NCBI RefSeq assembly: GCF_016406085.1
Contig: NZ_JAEHFJ010000008.1
Location: 1 to 64,000 of the forward strand
Length of the DNA: 64,000 bases
Direction: 5' to 3'
DNA from: Aureibaculum flavum
GTDB taxonomy: Bacteria > Bacteroidota > Bacteroidia > Flavobacteriales > Flavobacteriaceae
In this document: piece after piece, positions 34,607 to 44,076 of the stretch
Position numbering within the stretch: the first letter of the stretch is position 1
How the letters are laid out: every line of letters begins with the position of its first letter
Position numbers and translations under genes: made by a program
The notes under the pieces: generated by a model
Databases searched by the model: none
What the model was told of the DNA's origin: nothing
Seen by the model: the letters and a program-made list of their open reading frames with translations, nothing else

Positions 34607-36157
34607 TTACTCTTCTCTTGGTAAGCGTGAATCTCTTTCTGAAATTTGATACACAAGTGCTGCAATGACTGTGGCATTTATCTTCATGTCACGTTCAGGA
34701 ACATATTCCAAAGCATCTAAATTAGTGTGATGCGTTACTGTACTGTAGTTTAACGGATCTTGAATGATTTGAAATCCTGGTATTTTGTAATAGTCAAAAA
34801 CATCATGATCTGTAAAATTTGTATTTTGAATGGTTAGATTATTTACATCTAAATAGGTGTAAGGAGCTAACATATCTTCAAAAATGGGTCTGACCGCTTC
34901 GTTTCCCTGTAAATAAATTCCTCGCATTTGTCCTGCACCATTATCCATATTGATATAAGCAGAAATCTTTTCAACCTCTTTTTTTCTGGTAGTTTCTTTT
35001 ACTTTTCCGTAATGCTTTTCGGCATAGGCCATAGAACCTAAATATCCTTGTTCTTCTCCTCCCCATAGTACCATTCTAATCGTTCGTTTTGGTTTTAGTC
35101 CAGACGACTTAATTATTCGCATCACTTCCATCATCACTGCTGAACCTGCTCCATTATCTGTGGCTCCAGATGCCGAATGCCAAGAATCAAAATGGGCACC
35201 AATCATCACCACTTCGTCTTTTAATTTTGGATCGGACCCTGTGATTTCTGCAATAATATTCACGTTATTTTCTGGTTTTAAATAGAGTTCAGAATCTAAA
35301 TGGAATTTGATTTTCGGATTGATTTCTCTAGTTATTAAGCGTTTTAATTTTCCGAAATTTTCTGGCGAAATAGCAAAATAGGGGATTGATTTTACATGAC
35401 TTTTCTTAAAATTATAAGTACCGCTTGGATGAATAATACCTGGAAAAAAAGGTGTAGTACCTAAAATACTTAAAGCACCTTCTGCTTTTAAGAATGCAAA
35501 AAAGGCATCATCCTTTCTCATAAAACTTTCGAAAATAACCTCTAAATCTTCAATTAGATCCATATCTCCAGCAGATGACCCTAATGGACTACTTGGTACG
35601 GGTACAATCGATTTTTTAGCTTCCTCAATTTGATCGTCTGTAAACCGTTTTGAAAGTGCATCAAATAGCATATTTTGCTCAGGTGCCGAACCCATTAATA
35701 TGGTTTTTCCTTTTAATTTTCCGCTCCACTGTTTTTTTATAGCTTCTAAATCGGTGTGATTTTCAATTGAAACTAAATCGCCTATCTGTACGCCATTTGA
35801 ACTTTCTGTCCACGCATATGGATAGGCCTGTATTTTCATATAAGCAGGTTCAGTCATTTCTACATTAAATGAGTTGACTTCCCAACCCATACAATCATCA
35901 CAGTAATTTTCGAAATACACCTTGTCAACATCCCAATTTTCCATGGTTTTCTTTGCCCATTCTGCAGCCGTAAAATATTGATTTGTACCTGTAAGCCGAG
36001 GGGCGTAAACATCAGACAAATCAGTAATGAGGCTCATCACTTCCGATTTCTGAAAGCCTTCTGTGTTGATTTTAGAAATGGCTTGGGGTAGTGTTTGGCT
36101 AATTGCAGTGTATGATATTAGAAGTGATAGAATAAGAATTTTTGATATTACCTTCAT
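34607..36157 (-). CDS. M28 family metallopeptidase (secreted)
   Basis: An exported 516-aa di-zinc aminopeptidase-like enzyme. It has a signal peptide (~1-20, ISQTLP after it), a PA-domain-like insert (~110-270, IGDLVSIENHTDLEAI...GKLKGKTILMG), and an M28 catalytic domain. Zinc-site motifs are seen: GAHFDSWHSASGATDNGAGS (His and Asp ligands), LWGGEEQGYLGS (catalytic Glu pair) and a C-terminal TNLDALEYV region. Likely role is periplasmic or extracellular peptide trimming. It is 22 bases after the Rid-family lipoprotein gene, so the two share a transcript. Confidence 0.93.
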   Translation of the reverse strand: MKVISKILILSLLISYTAISQTLPQAISKINTEGFQKSEVMSLITDLSDVYAPRLTGTNQYFTAAEWAKKTMENWDVDKVYFENYCDDCMGWEVNSFNVEMTEPAYMKIQAYPYAWTESSNGVQIGDLVSIENHTDLEAIKKQWSGKLKGKTILMGSAPEQNMLFDALSKRFTDDQIEEAKKSIVPVPSSPLGSSAGDMDLIEDLEVIFESFMRKDDAFFAFLKAEGALSILGTTPFFPGIIHPSGTYNFKKSHVKSIPYFAISPENFGKLKRLITREINPKIKFHLDSELYLKPENNVNIIAEITGSDPKLKDEVVMIGAHFDSWHSASGATDNGAGSAVMMEVMRIIKSSGLKPKRTIRMVLWGGEEQGYLGSMAYAEKHYGKVKETTRKKEVEKISAYINMDNGAGQMRGIYLQGNEAVRPIFEDMLAPYTYLDVNNLTIQNTNFTDHDVFDYYKIPGFQIIQDPLNYSTVTHHTNLDALEYVPERDMKINATVIAALVYQISERDSRLPREE

Positions 36158-36179
36158 GGTTTTTATTTTTCAGGGTTTA

Positions 36180-36713
36180 TTATTTATTTTTTGGTTTATG
36201 CACTTCCAATTCTATTTCAATCATAAATTCAGGAACCGCCAGTTCTTTGACACCGAGCCAAGAACCTGTTGGAAAGTGCTTTTTATAAATTTCAGTTCTG
36301 TAACTAGCAAACTCTAAAAACTTTGCCATATCTGTAGTGAAGACATCTTCTTTTACAACATCATCGAACGTACAGCCATAGTGTTTTAATATTTTTTCTA
36401 AATCGGCATAGCAATTTTTCATTTGCTGTTCAAAATCCCCAACTGCTGTCGGATTCCCTTCATCATCCATGCTAACCGCTCCAGAGATTTTTATTGAATT
36501 ACCTATTTTTACAGCATGGGAATAACCATAGGCTTTTTCTACTTCCGGACGTAACAGGAAGTATTCTGGTGTCTCATGTTCAGCCTTAGCATCTTTGTGC
36601 TTATTAGTTTCAGTGTGTCCGGTTGTGTCAGTATTGGTTTTTTCGTTGCAGCTTATAAATGACATTGCAACTACTAGTGCGATTACCAATGTTGTTAATT
36701 TTTTTGTTTTCAT
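36180..36713 (-). CDS. Rid-family (YjgF/RidA-like) lipoprotein
   Basis: A 177-aa lipoprotein: signal with lipobox SFISC (Cys22), a His/Glu/Lys-rich linker, and a YjgF/YER057c domain (~52-175). Visible conserved parts are AYGYSHAVKIGNSIKISGAV, MKNCYADLEKILKHYGCTFDDVVKEDVFTTD and FMIEIELEVH. The arginine that binds substrate carboxylate in RidA (in FPxRS) is replaced here: the segment reads HFPTGSWLGVKELA. It is therefore not a classical enamine deaminase, and its export is atypical. Upstream gene of the M28 peptidase operon. Confidence 0.85.
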   Translation of the reverse strand: MKTKKLTTLVIALVVAMSFISCNEKTNTDTTGHTETNKHKDAKAEHETPEYFLLRPEVEKAYGYSHAVKIGNSIKISGAVSMDDEGNPTAVGDFEQQMKNCYADLEKILKHYGCTFDDVVKEDVFTTDMAKFLEFASYRTEIYKKHFPTGSWLGVKELAVPEFMIEIELEVHKPKNK

Positions 36714-36724
36714 TTCATTGGTTT

Positions 36725-37060
36725 TTAATACAAAATATTATCAAGGACTTTTTCTAGATAGCGTTCGTTGGTTACGAATTTATCATCTGAATTGAAAATT
36801 TTAAAGACGTCTCTTTTCAGATCATTGAGTTCTTCATGTGTATATTCATGTTTTCCAATAACATATTCTATCTTATCAAATTGAGTATCTTCATCATCCT
36901 TTTTAAACTCCTTATATATTGGTTTAAAGGTTGCTTCATCTGCACTCGATTTTATGAGTTTCAATTCTTTTTTCTTTATTTTGGAATCTGCATTGGCACA
37001 TAGCAACAGAATATAAATTTTCAATTCGTTTTTGGTCCAATTGGGTTCTTTATTTTTCAT
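36725..37060 (-). CDS. TerB-like helical protein (111 aa)
   Basis: A small, highly charged helical protein. The segment LKIYILLLCANADSKIKKKELKLIKSSAD resembles the TerB/tellurite-resistance helical fold (KIYILLLCANADSKI.xxE), followed by ELNDLKRDVFKIFNSDDKFVTNERYLEKVLDNI. The role of such domains is unknown. It has no signal peptide. It is 11 bases upstream of the Rid-family gene and probably co-transcribed. Confidence 0.65.
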   Translation of the reverse strand: MKNKEPNWTKNELKIYILLLCANADSKIKKKELKLIKSSADEATFKPIYKEFKKDDEDTQFDKIEYVIGKHEYTHEELNDLKRDVFKIFNSDDKFVTNERYLEKVLDNILY

Positions 37061-37079
37061 AATTGATAGTTTAATTCAC

Positions 37080-37160
37080 TTAAAATATTTGATTTAAAAA
37101 CGCTTTGGTGTCATAGCTACCAATAAAATCAGACCCACCAATAATTCCCACTTTTTTCAG
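37080..37160 (-). pseudogene. N-terminal remnant of a Rossmann-fold NAD(P)-binding protein
   Basis: A 26-codon minus-strand frame, opening with CTG in place of ATG, reads KKVGIIGGSDFIGSY then DTKAFLNQIF and stops. The GxxGxxG-type fingerprint (GIIGGSDFIG) is that of the start of an NAD-dependent epimerase/dehydrogenase. The rest of the gene is missing, so it appears to be a deletion remnant. Confidence 0.45.
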
Positions 37161-37237
37161 GTATAATAATTTTTTAATGAAATAGTAATCACTAAGTATT
37201 TTACACTACTTAGCGATTAATATTAATTATTTAATTG

Positions 37238-37756
37238 TTACTTTTTGGGAGGTGTTAATGTCCATCCTGTGTTTTTCATAATGTTTGCTGTATCATAAAA
37301 ATAACGCATCATTATTATTTTACCATTAGCAACTAAACTTGCAATATGAAATGGTATAACTATTGTATTTTCAGTCTCTTTATTTGTAATTGTGTTTGTA
37401 CCCCATGCTAGTACCCATTCACCTTCATTCCAATTATCAGTAACTTTAACAGGTAAATAAAGGTCACCGCTGATTACATGTTTATAGGAATCAGTACTTT
37501 TTTTATAATAAATGGTATGTTCAGCAACAGTGAGAGAATCTAATCCACCGTCTAACCCATAAATCATGGCACCTGAATCTAATGTAGCACTCATTTTGGC
37601 TATATCTGCAGCTTGTAATGCGTTAACATAAGTCCGTACGAGATTTTCAGCCGAATCTGCATTTTCAAATTCTATGGTTGTTTCTTGTGCATTTGTGACG
37701 ATTGGATTTAGAATAAGCACAATTGCTAAGACCATCATTCTTTTAAAATTTTTCAT
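37238..37756 (-). CDS. Exported NTF2-like protein (172 aa)
   Basis: Secreted protein with a signal peptide (~1-23, TNAQE) and a single SnoaL-like/NTF2 domain: helix NLVRTYVNALQAADIAKMSATLDSGAMIYG, then WVLAWGTNTI and the strands IPFHIASLVANGKIIMMRYFYDTANIMKN. Function unknown. It is 40 bases downstream of another NTF2-like lipoprotein gene, and the two end alike (TGWTLTPPKK and LGFTLNPPITE), so they are probably paralogues in one operon. Confidence 0.75.
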   Translation of the reverse strand: MKNFKRMMVLAIVLILNPIVTNAQETTIEFENADSAENLVRTYVNALQAADIAKMSATLDSGAMIYGLDGGLDSLTVAEHTIYYKKSTDSYKHVISGDLYLPVKVTDNWNEGEWVLAWGTNTITNKETENTIVIPFHIASLVANGKIIMMRYFYDTANIMKNTGWTLTPPKK

Positions 37757-37796
37757 AATCGTTAGTTTTAAGGTTTATTGTGATTGTTAATTTTAT

Positions 37797-38309
37797 TTAT
37801 TCCGTAATAGGTGGATTTAGAGTAAATCCCAATTGTTGCAACAAATCCAGTTCATTATAAAACACATCTTCTCTATAAATTTTACCTTCTTTATCTAAAT
37901 AAAGATGTGAAATTCCGTTAACTTTTATTTTCATGCCAGTAGCATTAATTTCACCAAAAATTCCAGTATGTGTACCTGTAAATATCCATACTATAAAGGC
38001 TTCATTATCTTTTATGAACTGGCTTGGAAAAGTAAAGTTCATATCAGGAAAACCGGTATGAAAAATGTGCATATTAGCCTTATGTTCATTTATATTAGAT
38101 ACCATTTCAATCCCATTCATATTTCTGATAAAATTTTCTGTAAGTAACGTATCCGCTTTATTCCTGCCAATACTATTCTGGCTAATTAAATAATTTGAAA
38201 TTGTAGCTCTTATAGTAGTGTTCGATAAAGCTCCACTAGATTGTTGCGTTGGATTACACGAGAGTAAGATGGAGCCAATAAACATATATATTACAATCCT
38301 AAATTTCAT
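37797..38309 (-). CDS. SnoaL-like (ester-cyclase-type) lipoprotein
   Basis: A 170-aa lipoprotein with lipobox LLSCN (Cys18) and a SnoaL/polyketide-cyclase-like NTF2 fold. The features are HKANMHIFHTGFPDMNFTFPSQFIKDNEAFIVWIFTGTHTG and IKVNGISHLYLDKEGKIYREDVFYNELDLLQQLGF, closely following the ester-cyclase pattern (helix, 'F.D', 'W...GTH.G', 'G....', 'D..... QLG'). Substrate unknown. First gene of a two-gene operon with 37238-37756. Confidence 0.78.
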   Translation of the reverse strand: MKFRIVIYMFIGSILLSCNPTQQSSGALSNTTIRATISNYLISQNSIGRNKADTLLTENFIRNMNGIEMVSNINEHKANMHIFHTGFPDMNFTFPSQFIKDNEAFIVWIFTGTHTGIFGEINATGMKIKVNGISHLYLDKEGKIYREDVFYNELDLLQQLGFTLNPPITE

Positions 38310-38480
38310 AATTTCTCTTAGTATGCAACATCTAAATAGACATTTCTAAAGTTGAAAAACAAGTGGACTAGGACGAATGGATACTTTTAGTGTCCGAAGA
38401 ATAAATTTTATTTTTCTACAGTTTTTTATTGCAAATTATAAATTGGTAAATTAGCGAAAACGGAATTACTACCGCTTTTA

Positions 38481-40454
38481 ATGCATTTAATGAGAAGGTA
38501 TTTACGGAAACTATTTTTATTTGGCTTTTTTACTATTTTTTATAGTAGTATTTGTGGTGCTCAAATTTTTGATTCGAATAAAGAGAATCCATATAACAAG
38601 GTTTTTATTGATACTGATAATTTTGGAGATTCCTACTTAGACATTTTAGAAGTTGCTTTACCCAAATTAAAAACAGATTCCATTAAATTTTCCGTGTTAA
38701 ATGATTTGGCCTATTATTGGCATACACGAAATTTAAATAAAGCTTTGAGTTTTGCAATTCGGGGTTTAAAAATAACCAAACAAAAAAAAGATACACTTTG
38801 GCATGGAAAGTTTCAGATAACTCAAGGAGCAATTTTGCTTCGTATGGAAAAGCTAGACAGTGCTTTTTTTGTGTTGCAAGAGGCTAAAAGGAAAGTTAGA
38901 AAGCAAGATTTACCCAAGTTATATACAGAATTAGGTTATGTTTTTGAACGAAGAGGATTAATTGGCAAAGCTGCAGACTATGCTTTAGAAGCACTCAAAT
39001 TGGGAGAAGACCTACAGGATAAACGTGCAATTGCTATGGCGTATAGTGATTTAAGTAATTTATTCTGGAAACAATCAAAATTTGACAAAGGGTTGGAGTA
39101 CGGTTTAAGATCGGTTGCTCTTTTTGAAGAAGTTGGTATGAATGATTTAGATTATGACTTTACATTATATTTGGTTGGTAATAATTATTTAGCATTAAAG
39201 CGGCAGGAAGAAGCTCTTAAGTATTATAATCATGCTATTGCAATTGGCGAACGCTATGGTTTTTATAACAATTTAAGTGATATTTATATTTCGTTGACTG
39301 ATTTAAATGCTTATTTAAATAAATTTGAACAAGCAGCATTGGCAGGTGAGAATGCAATTAAATATGCCAATTTATTGGATAATAATTTTATGCTGATGCG
39401 ATCTTGGCTTTCTTTGGGTAATGCTCAGAATTTGGAAGGTAAATATCTTAGTGCTATAAAAAGTCTGCAAAATTCGATACGAATTGCAACGGTTGATTTT
39501 GGTGATAATTATTATTTAAGCCAGGCTTATAATAGTTTGGGTAGGGCACATGCAGGAAATCATGATTATCAAGAAGCCTATGCAGCCTTTGCACAATACG
39601 ATCTATTGCAGAGTAAAGTGTTTACAGCTGAAGCTGATGAAAGAATTTCACAATTACAAACGGAATTTGAAGTTGCTCAAAAAGAGAATACAATTAAGTT
39701 ACAAGAAACAGAGATAAAAAAACAAAAGTTAAGAGAAACATTAATTATTGTTATTTCAGTAATGCTTTTTATAGTGCTAACGCTTATCTATTATGCCTAT
39801 CAAAACATTAGGAAGAAAAGGATTTTACTGCAGCAACAAAATAAAGAAAAAGAGTTCTTATTAAAAGAAATTCATCATCGTGTTAAGAATAATTTGGAGA
39901 TCGTTTCAAGTTTATTGGCCTTACAATCTGCTCAAATTACCGATAAAAAAACGGTAGATGTTATGTTACATTGCCAGAATAGAGTGCATACAATGAGTTT
40001 GATTCATCAAAAGTTATATCAACGTAATAATTTGTCAAAGGTTGAAATGAAAGATTATTTTATAAATCTTAGTCAACATGTTTTGGACTCATTTGGAAAT
40101 GACAATCGTATTTCATTAAAAGTAGATATGGAAGCTCTAGAAGTTGATATAGATATGGCTATTCCGTTAGGTTTAATCACTAATGAATTATTAACTAACG
40201 CCATGAAATATGCCTTTCCAAATAATAAGGTAGGTGAAATCTCTATAAATTTATCAAAAAGTAACAACAATGAATATACCCTAAATTTTAAGGATAATGG
40301 TATTGGGTTTGTTGGTACTGAAGTTTCTAAGGGGACAGGATTTGGTACTCAGTTAATTAATCTATTGGTAAGTCAATTGGGAGGTTTTATTGAAAAACAT
40401 AATGAAAATGGTGCTTCCATTTCTATTCAGTTCTGTTTTGACAAAATTGCTTAG
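38481..40454 (+). CDS. TPR sensor histidine kinase, HisKA_2 family
   Basis: A 657-aa kinase with a signal/TM N-terminus (~10-27), an extracytoplasmic TPR solenoid (~70-400, e.g. LGYVFERRGLIGKAADYALEALKLG), a coiled coil, one TM (~420-440), and a HisKA_2 dimerisation domain with the acceptor in LKEIHHRVKNNLEIVSSL (His465/466). A HATPase follows with NELLTNAMKYAF and DNGIGF. This is the LytS/HWE-like architecture typical of Bacteroidota TPR kinases. Its stop overlaps by 4 bases the stop of a convergent LytTR regulator gene, the natural partner. An ATG three codons in (38490) is an alternative start. Confidence 0.93.
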   Translation: MHLMRRYLRKLFLFGFFTIFYSSICGAQIFDSNKENPYNKVFIDTDNFGDSYLDILEVALPKLKTDSIKFSVLNDLAYYWHTRNLNKALSFAIRGLKITKQKKDTLWHGKFQITQGAILLRMEKLDSAFFVLQEAKRKVRKQDLPKLYTELGYVFERRGLIGKAADYALEALKLGEDLQDKRAIAMAYSDLSNLFWKQSKFDKGLEYGLRSVALFEEVGMNDLDYDFTLYLVGNNYLALKRQEEALKYYNHAIAIGERYGFYNNLSDIYISLTDLNAYLNKFEQAALAGENAIKYANLLDNNFMLMRSWLSLGNAQNLEGKYLSAIKSLQNSIRIATVDFGDNYYLSQAYNSLGRAHAGNHDYQEAYAAFAQYDLLQSKVFTAEADERISQLQTEFEVAQKENTIKLQETEIKKQKLRETLIIVISVMLFIVLTLIYYAYQNIRKKRILLQQQNKEKEFLLKEIHHRVKNNLEIVSSLLALQSAQITDKKTVDVMLHCQNRVHTMSLIHQKLYQRNNLSKVEMKDYFINLSQHVLDSFGNDNRISLKVDMEALEVDIDMAIPLGLITNELLTNAMKYAFPNNKVGEISINLSKSNNNEYTLNFKDNGIGFVGTEVSKGTGFGTQLINLLVSQLGGFIEKHNENGASISIQFCFDKIA

Positions 40455-41179
40455 ATGGTATGCAATCTTTTCATTAAATCAATTTTAAATGATTTACTCA
40501 TAGGAACCACTTTTTTAGATACTATTAAATGGCTCCCAGCTACTTCATCAATTTTAGAGAGATTTACAATATAAGATCGATGTACTCTTAAAAAATGTGC
40601 CTTGGGCAGTTTTTCATTAATATCTTTTAAGGTGTTTACAATTAAAAACGCTTTGTCTTTGCAAAAAATACGACAGTAATTACGATCAGCTTCAATATAA
40701 TAAATGTTTTTAATAGAAATTTTTACCATTTTATCATGATCTCTCACAAAAATGCAATCTTCTAATACATAAGGGTTTTTCTGCTCTATTTTTTCTGCTT
40801 CTAGTGTAATGGTGTCAATAGACAATTCTATAGCACGTTGTAAGTCCAAATTCTTAAAAGGTTTTGATATAAATGCAGCTGGTTTTGTGGTTTTTGCCTC
40901 GTTAAAATAGGAATCGTCTGTGTTTGCCGTTAGGTAAATTATTGGTATTTTATATTTAACCTGAATAAGTTTCGCCGTATCAATTCCGCTTAGTTTACCT
41001 TTCAGTTGAATATCCATTAATATAATGTCGGGTATATTTGCTTCTATTTGTTCTAAAGCATCTTCACCTCTAGGTACCATACCTACAACCTCATAACCTA
41101 ATTTTTGTAATTGAAGAGAAATATTGGCAGCAATAATCATTTCATCCTCTACTATAAAAACTTTTACGGGTACTGACAT
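40451..41179 (-). CDS. LytTR-family response regulator
   Basis: A 242-aa regulator: receiver domain (~1-125) with Glu11/Asp12 pocket, phospho-acceptor Asp56 (ILMDIQLKG) and Lys (ISKP), and a LytTR DNA-binding domain (~140-242; FVRDHDKMVKISIKNIYYIEA, HFLRVHRSYIVNLSKID). It should be phosphorylated by the TPR kinase encoded convergently on the other strand (stop codons overlap by 4 bases), although the two genes cannot share a transcript. Upstream lies a divergent gap of 238 bases shared with typA. Confidence 0.95.
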   Translation of the reverse strand: MSVPVKVFIVEDEMIIAANISLQLQKLGYEVVGMVPRGEDALEQIEANIPDIILMDIQLKGKLSGIDTAKLIQVKYKIPIIYLTANTDDSYFNEAKTTKPAAFISKPFKNLDLQRAIELSIDTITLEAEKIEQKNPYVLEDCIFVRDHDKMVKISIKNIYYIEADRNYCRIFCKDKAFLIVNTLKDINEKLPKAHFLRVHRSYIVNLSKIDEVAGSHLIVSKKVVPMSKSFKIDLMKRLHTI

Positions 41180-41391
41180 TTTATCAAAGGGTTGGTTTAT
41201 AGATTGATAAAGATAAGTTTTATTTTTTTATAATAATTATCGTACTATTAAAAGGAACGTCTTTTGTCAATTATTGTTTTTATTTCAAATAATGGAACTT
41301 GTATTCTCTAATATTTGTGACAATTTAGCTTTTTTATGAAACCTAAATGGAAAAAATACATTCTTAAATCATTATTAATCAAATTAAACAC

Positions 41392-41399
41392 TACTTTTG
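41392..41399 (+). promoter_or_regulatory. Putative -7 promoter element of typA
   Basis: TACTTTTG matches the Bacteroidota -7 consensus TAnnTTTG and lies 20 bases before the typA ATG. No good TTTG -33 box is seen at the usual distance. Confidence 0.45.
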
Positions 41400-41418
41400 C
41401 ACCTCGAAAAAAAAATAT

Positions 41419-43191
41419 ATGCAATCTATTAGAAACATAGCTATTATAGCTCACGTCGATCACGGTAAAACTACCCTAGTTGATAAAATTATTGACCAAG
41501 CCCATATCTTGGATGAACGTAAAGAGCGTACTGACTTGTTGTTAGACAACAATGATTTAGAACGTGAACGTGGTATTACGATCTTGTCCAAAAACGTATC
41601 TGTCGTTTATAAAGGAGTAAAGATAAATGTAATTGATACCCCTGGTCACGCCGATTTTGGTGGAGAGGTAGAGCGTGTATTAAAAATGGCTGATGGTGTT
41701 TTATTACTAGTAGATGCATTTGAAGGTCCTATGCCTCAGACTCGTTTTGTATTAGGTAAAGCGTTGGAATTGGGTTTAACTCCAATTGTAGTCGTAAACA
41801 AAGTAGATAAAGAAAATTGTACACCTGATATTGTACATGAAAAAGTTTTTGATCTTATGTTTGCTTTAGACGCAACTGAAGAACAATTAGATTTTACAAC
41901 GATATATGGTTCAGCTAAAAATGGTTGGATGAGTACAGATTGGCAAAAACCAACGACCGATATTGTAGATTTATTAGATGCTGTTTTGGAATCTATTCCT
42001 GAGTCTCCTTATAATGAAGGAACTCCTCAAATGCAAATTACTTCGTTAGATTTTTCTGCATTTACTGGAAGAATTGCAATTGGACGAATTTTTCGTGGAG
42101 ATTTAGAAGTGGCTAAAGATTACATGTTATGTAAAGCTGATGGCTCTACTAAAAAAGTTAGAATTAAAGAATTACACGTGTTTGAAGGAATGGGTAAAGC
42201 CCAAGTAGAAAAAGTACGTTGTGGAGATATTTGTGCAATAACTGGTCTTGACGGATTTGAAATTGGTGATACAATTGCAGATTTAGAAAATCCAGAAGCA
42301 TTGCCAAGAACAGAAATTGATCAACCAACAATGAGTATGTTGTTTACAATTAACAACTCTCCATTCTTTGGTAAAGAAGGTAAATTTGTTACTTCTCGTC
42401 ATTTACGTGATAGATTATTCAAAGAATTAGAGAAAAATTTAGCTCTTAAAGTTGAAACTACTGATTCTGAAGATAAGTTTATCGTATTTGGACGTGGTGT
42501 ATTGCATTTATCAGTTTTGATAGAAACTATGCGTCGTGAAGGTTACGAGTTACAAGTAGGTCGTCCTCAAGTAATTTTAAAAGAGATTGACGGTAAGAAA
42601 TGTGAGCCTTTTGAAACATTAGTAATTGATGTACCAGAAGAAGTTTCTTCAAGAGCTGTACATTTAGTTTCATTGAGAAAAGGGGACTTGTTGGTAATGG
42701 AGCCTAAAGGAGATTTACAACATTTAGAATTCAACATTCCTTCAAGAGGGTTGATTGGATTACGTAATAAAATATTAACAGCAACTGCTGGTCAAGCAAT
42801 TGTAAATCACAGATTTAGTTCATATGAACCTTTTAAAGGTGAATTTTCTGATGAGCCAAAAGGAGCTATTGTTTCAGCTGCCGCAGGTAAAGCTACTGCT
42901 TATGCTTTAGACCGTTTACAAGATAGAGGAAGGTTTTTCATTGATCCTAACGATGAGATCTATGTGGGTCAAGTCATAGGAGAAAATAGTAAAACAGAAG
43001 ACATGGCTGTAAACTTGGTAAAAGGAAAGCAATTGACAAATATGCGTAAATCAGGTACTGATGAGGCCATGAAAATTTTCCCGAAAGTAGATTTTTCTTT
43101 AGAAGAATGTATGGAGTATATTAAAGATGATGAGTATTTAGAAATTACTCCAAAGAGCTTACGTATGCGTAAGATTACTTTTAAAGCGTAA
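41419..43191 (+). CDS. typA: Ribosome-associated GTPase TypA/BipA
   Basis: Translational GTPase of 590 aa that binds ribosomes and helps 50S assembly and stress adaptation. G motifs: G1 AHVDHGKT (11-18), switch II DTPGHADFGGEVERV, and NKVD (G4). After the EF-Tu-like domains II comes an EF-G-like domain and the BipA-specific C-terminal domain (LVVMEPKGDLQHLEFNIPSRGLIGLRNKILTATAG...; VNLVKGKQLTNMRKSGTDEA). The length is normal for the family. Single gene with its own promoter element (41392) and terminator (43245-43295). Confidence 0.97.
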   Translation: MQSIRNIAIIAHVDHGKTTLVDKIIDQAHILDERKERTDLLLDNNDLERERGITILSKNVSVVYKGVKINVIDTPGHADFGGEVERVLKMADGVLLLVDAFEGPMPQTRFVLGKALELGLTPIVVVNKVDKENCTPDIVHEKVFDLMFALDATEEQLDFTTIYGSAKNGWMSTDWQKPTTDIVDLLDAVLESIPESPYNEGTPQMQITSLDFSAFTGRIAIGRIFRGDLEVAKDYMLCKADGSTKKVRIKELHVFEGMGKAQVEKVRCGDICAITGLDGFEIGDTIADLENPEALPRTEIDQPTMSMLFTINNSPFFGKEGKFVTSRHLRDRLFKELEKNLALKVETTDSEDKFIVFGRGVLHLSVLIETMRREGYELQVGRPQVILKEIDGKKCEPFETLVIDVPEEVSSRAVHLVSLRKGDLLVMEPKGDLQHLEFNIPSRGLIGLRNKILTATAGQAIVNHRFSSYEPFKGEFSDEPKGAIVSAAAGKATAYALDRLQDRGRFFIDPNDEIYVGQVIGENSKTEDMAVNLVKGKQLTNMRKSGTDEAMKIFPKVDFSLEECMEYIKDDEYLEITPKSLRMRKITFKA

Positions 43192-43244
43192 TTTCTATAT
43201 TATAGATAAAACAATGTTAACCGTAAGGTTACTCATGTATAATT

Positions 43245-43295
43245 AAGTATTGTTTTTGTTGTGAATGTTCATGACAAAAGCAATACTTTTTTTTG
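43245..43295 (+). terminator. Rho-independent terminator of typA
   Basis: AAGTATTGTTTTTGTT (43245-43260) pairs with GACAAAAGCAATACTT (43273-43288), tolerating two G-U pairs, followed by a run of T. It lies 53 bases after the typA stop. Confidence 0.75.
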
Positions 43296-43448
43296 TTTTA
43301 CACCATTCTAATAAGACCCTTTAAATTTTTTGGTCACCTATTATGGAATGTTCTGAAAAGGATTTTATTCAGTAAATAGTTTCCAATATATGATGAATAT
43401 CATTTTTTTAAGATTAGAGAAAAGTTAGTTTTGATAAACTCTTAAAAT

Positions 43449-43937
43449 ATGAAAAATCTAATTTTATGCTCTTTATTATTATTTGCGTTGGTAAGCTGTA
43501 ATAATGATAAAAAACCATCAACACAAGCTACACTTTCTAATACGAAGACCGCAGAACAACAAGAAGAAGCCTATACGTTGTTTAAAAATACGTGTTATGC
43601 CTGCCATAGTATTACCAGTAAATCTCATGATGAGATTATTGCACCACCAATGATAGCCGTAAAGAAAAGATACTTAATGGCTAATCCTCAAAAAGAAGAT
43701 TTCGTTAACGCAATAGTTAATTTTTCTAAAGAGCCTACTGAGCAAAAAGCATTAATGTTTGGAGCAGTACAACAATTTAGGGTAATGACAAATCTTAATT
43801 ATAAAGAAGAGGACTTAAAAAAAATAGCAACTTATATTTATGAAAATGATATTGAAAAACCAGTTTGGTTTGATGCTCATTTTGATGAACAACAAGGGGG
43901 GAGAATGGGAGCAGGAAGACAAGGGAATAACAATTAG
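43449..43937 (+). CDS. c-type cytochrome lipoprotein
   Basis: A 162-aa lipoprotein (lipobox LVSC, Cys17) with one haem-binding motif CYACH (Cys49, Cys52, His53) near its N-terminus. A methionine-containing region follows (APPMIAVKKRYLMANPQ; FGAVQQFRVM) that could supply the distal ligand, with a helical C-terminus. The tail is Gly/Asn-rich (GGRMGAGRQGNNN). It is probably a small periplasmic electron carrier. No oxidase genes are next to it. Confidence 0.85.
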   Translation: MKNLILCSLLLFALVSCNNDKKPSTQATLSNTKTAEQQEEAYTLFKNTCYACHSITSKSHDEIIAPPMIAVKKRYLMANPQKEDFVNAIVNFSKEPTEQKALMFGAVQQFRVMTNLNYKEEDLKKIATYIYENDIEKPVWFDAHFDEQQGGRMGAGRQGNNN

Positions 43938-44076
43938 TATTTAAAGTAAGAATGCTATACTTTCTAATATTAACAGCACATTCATAAGCATGCTTTATAA
44001 TTTTTTGTTAAATGTAGTTTACTTATATGTATTTTAGAAAATAGATGTAAATTGCAGGCTCAAAAAAAAATAACAG

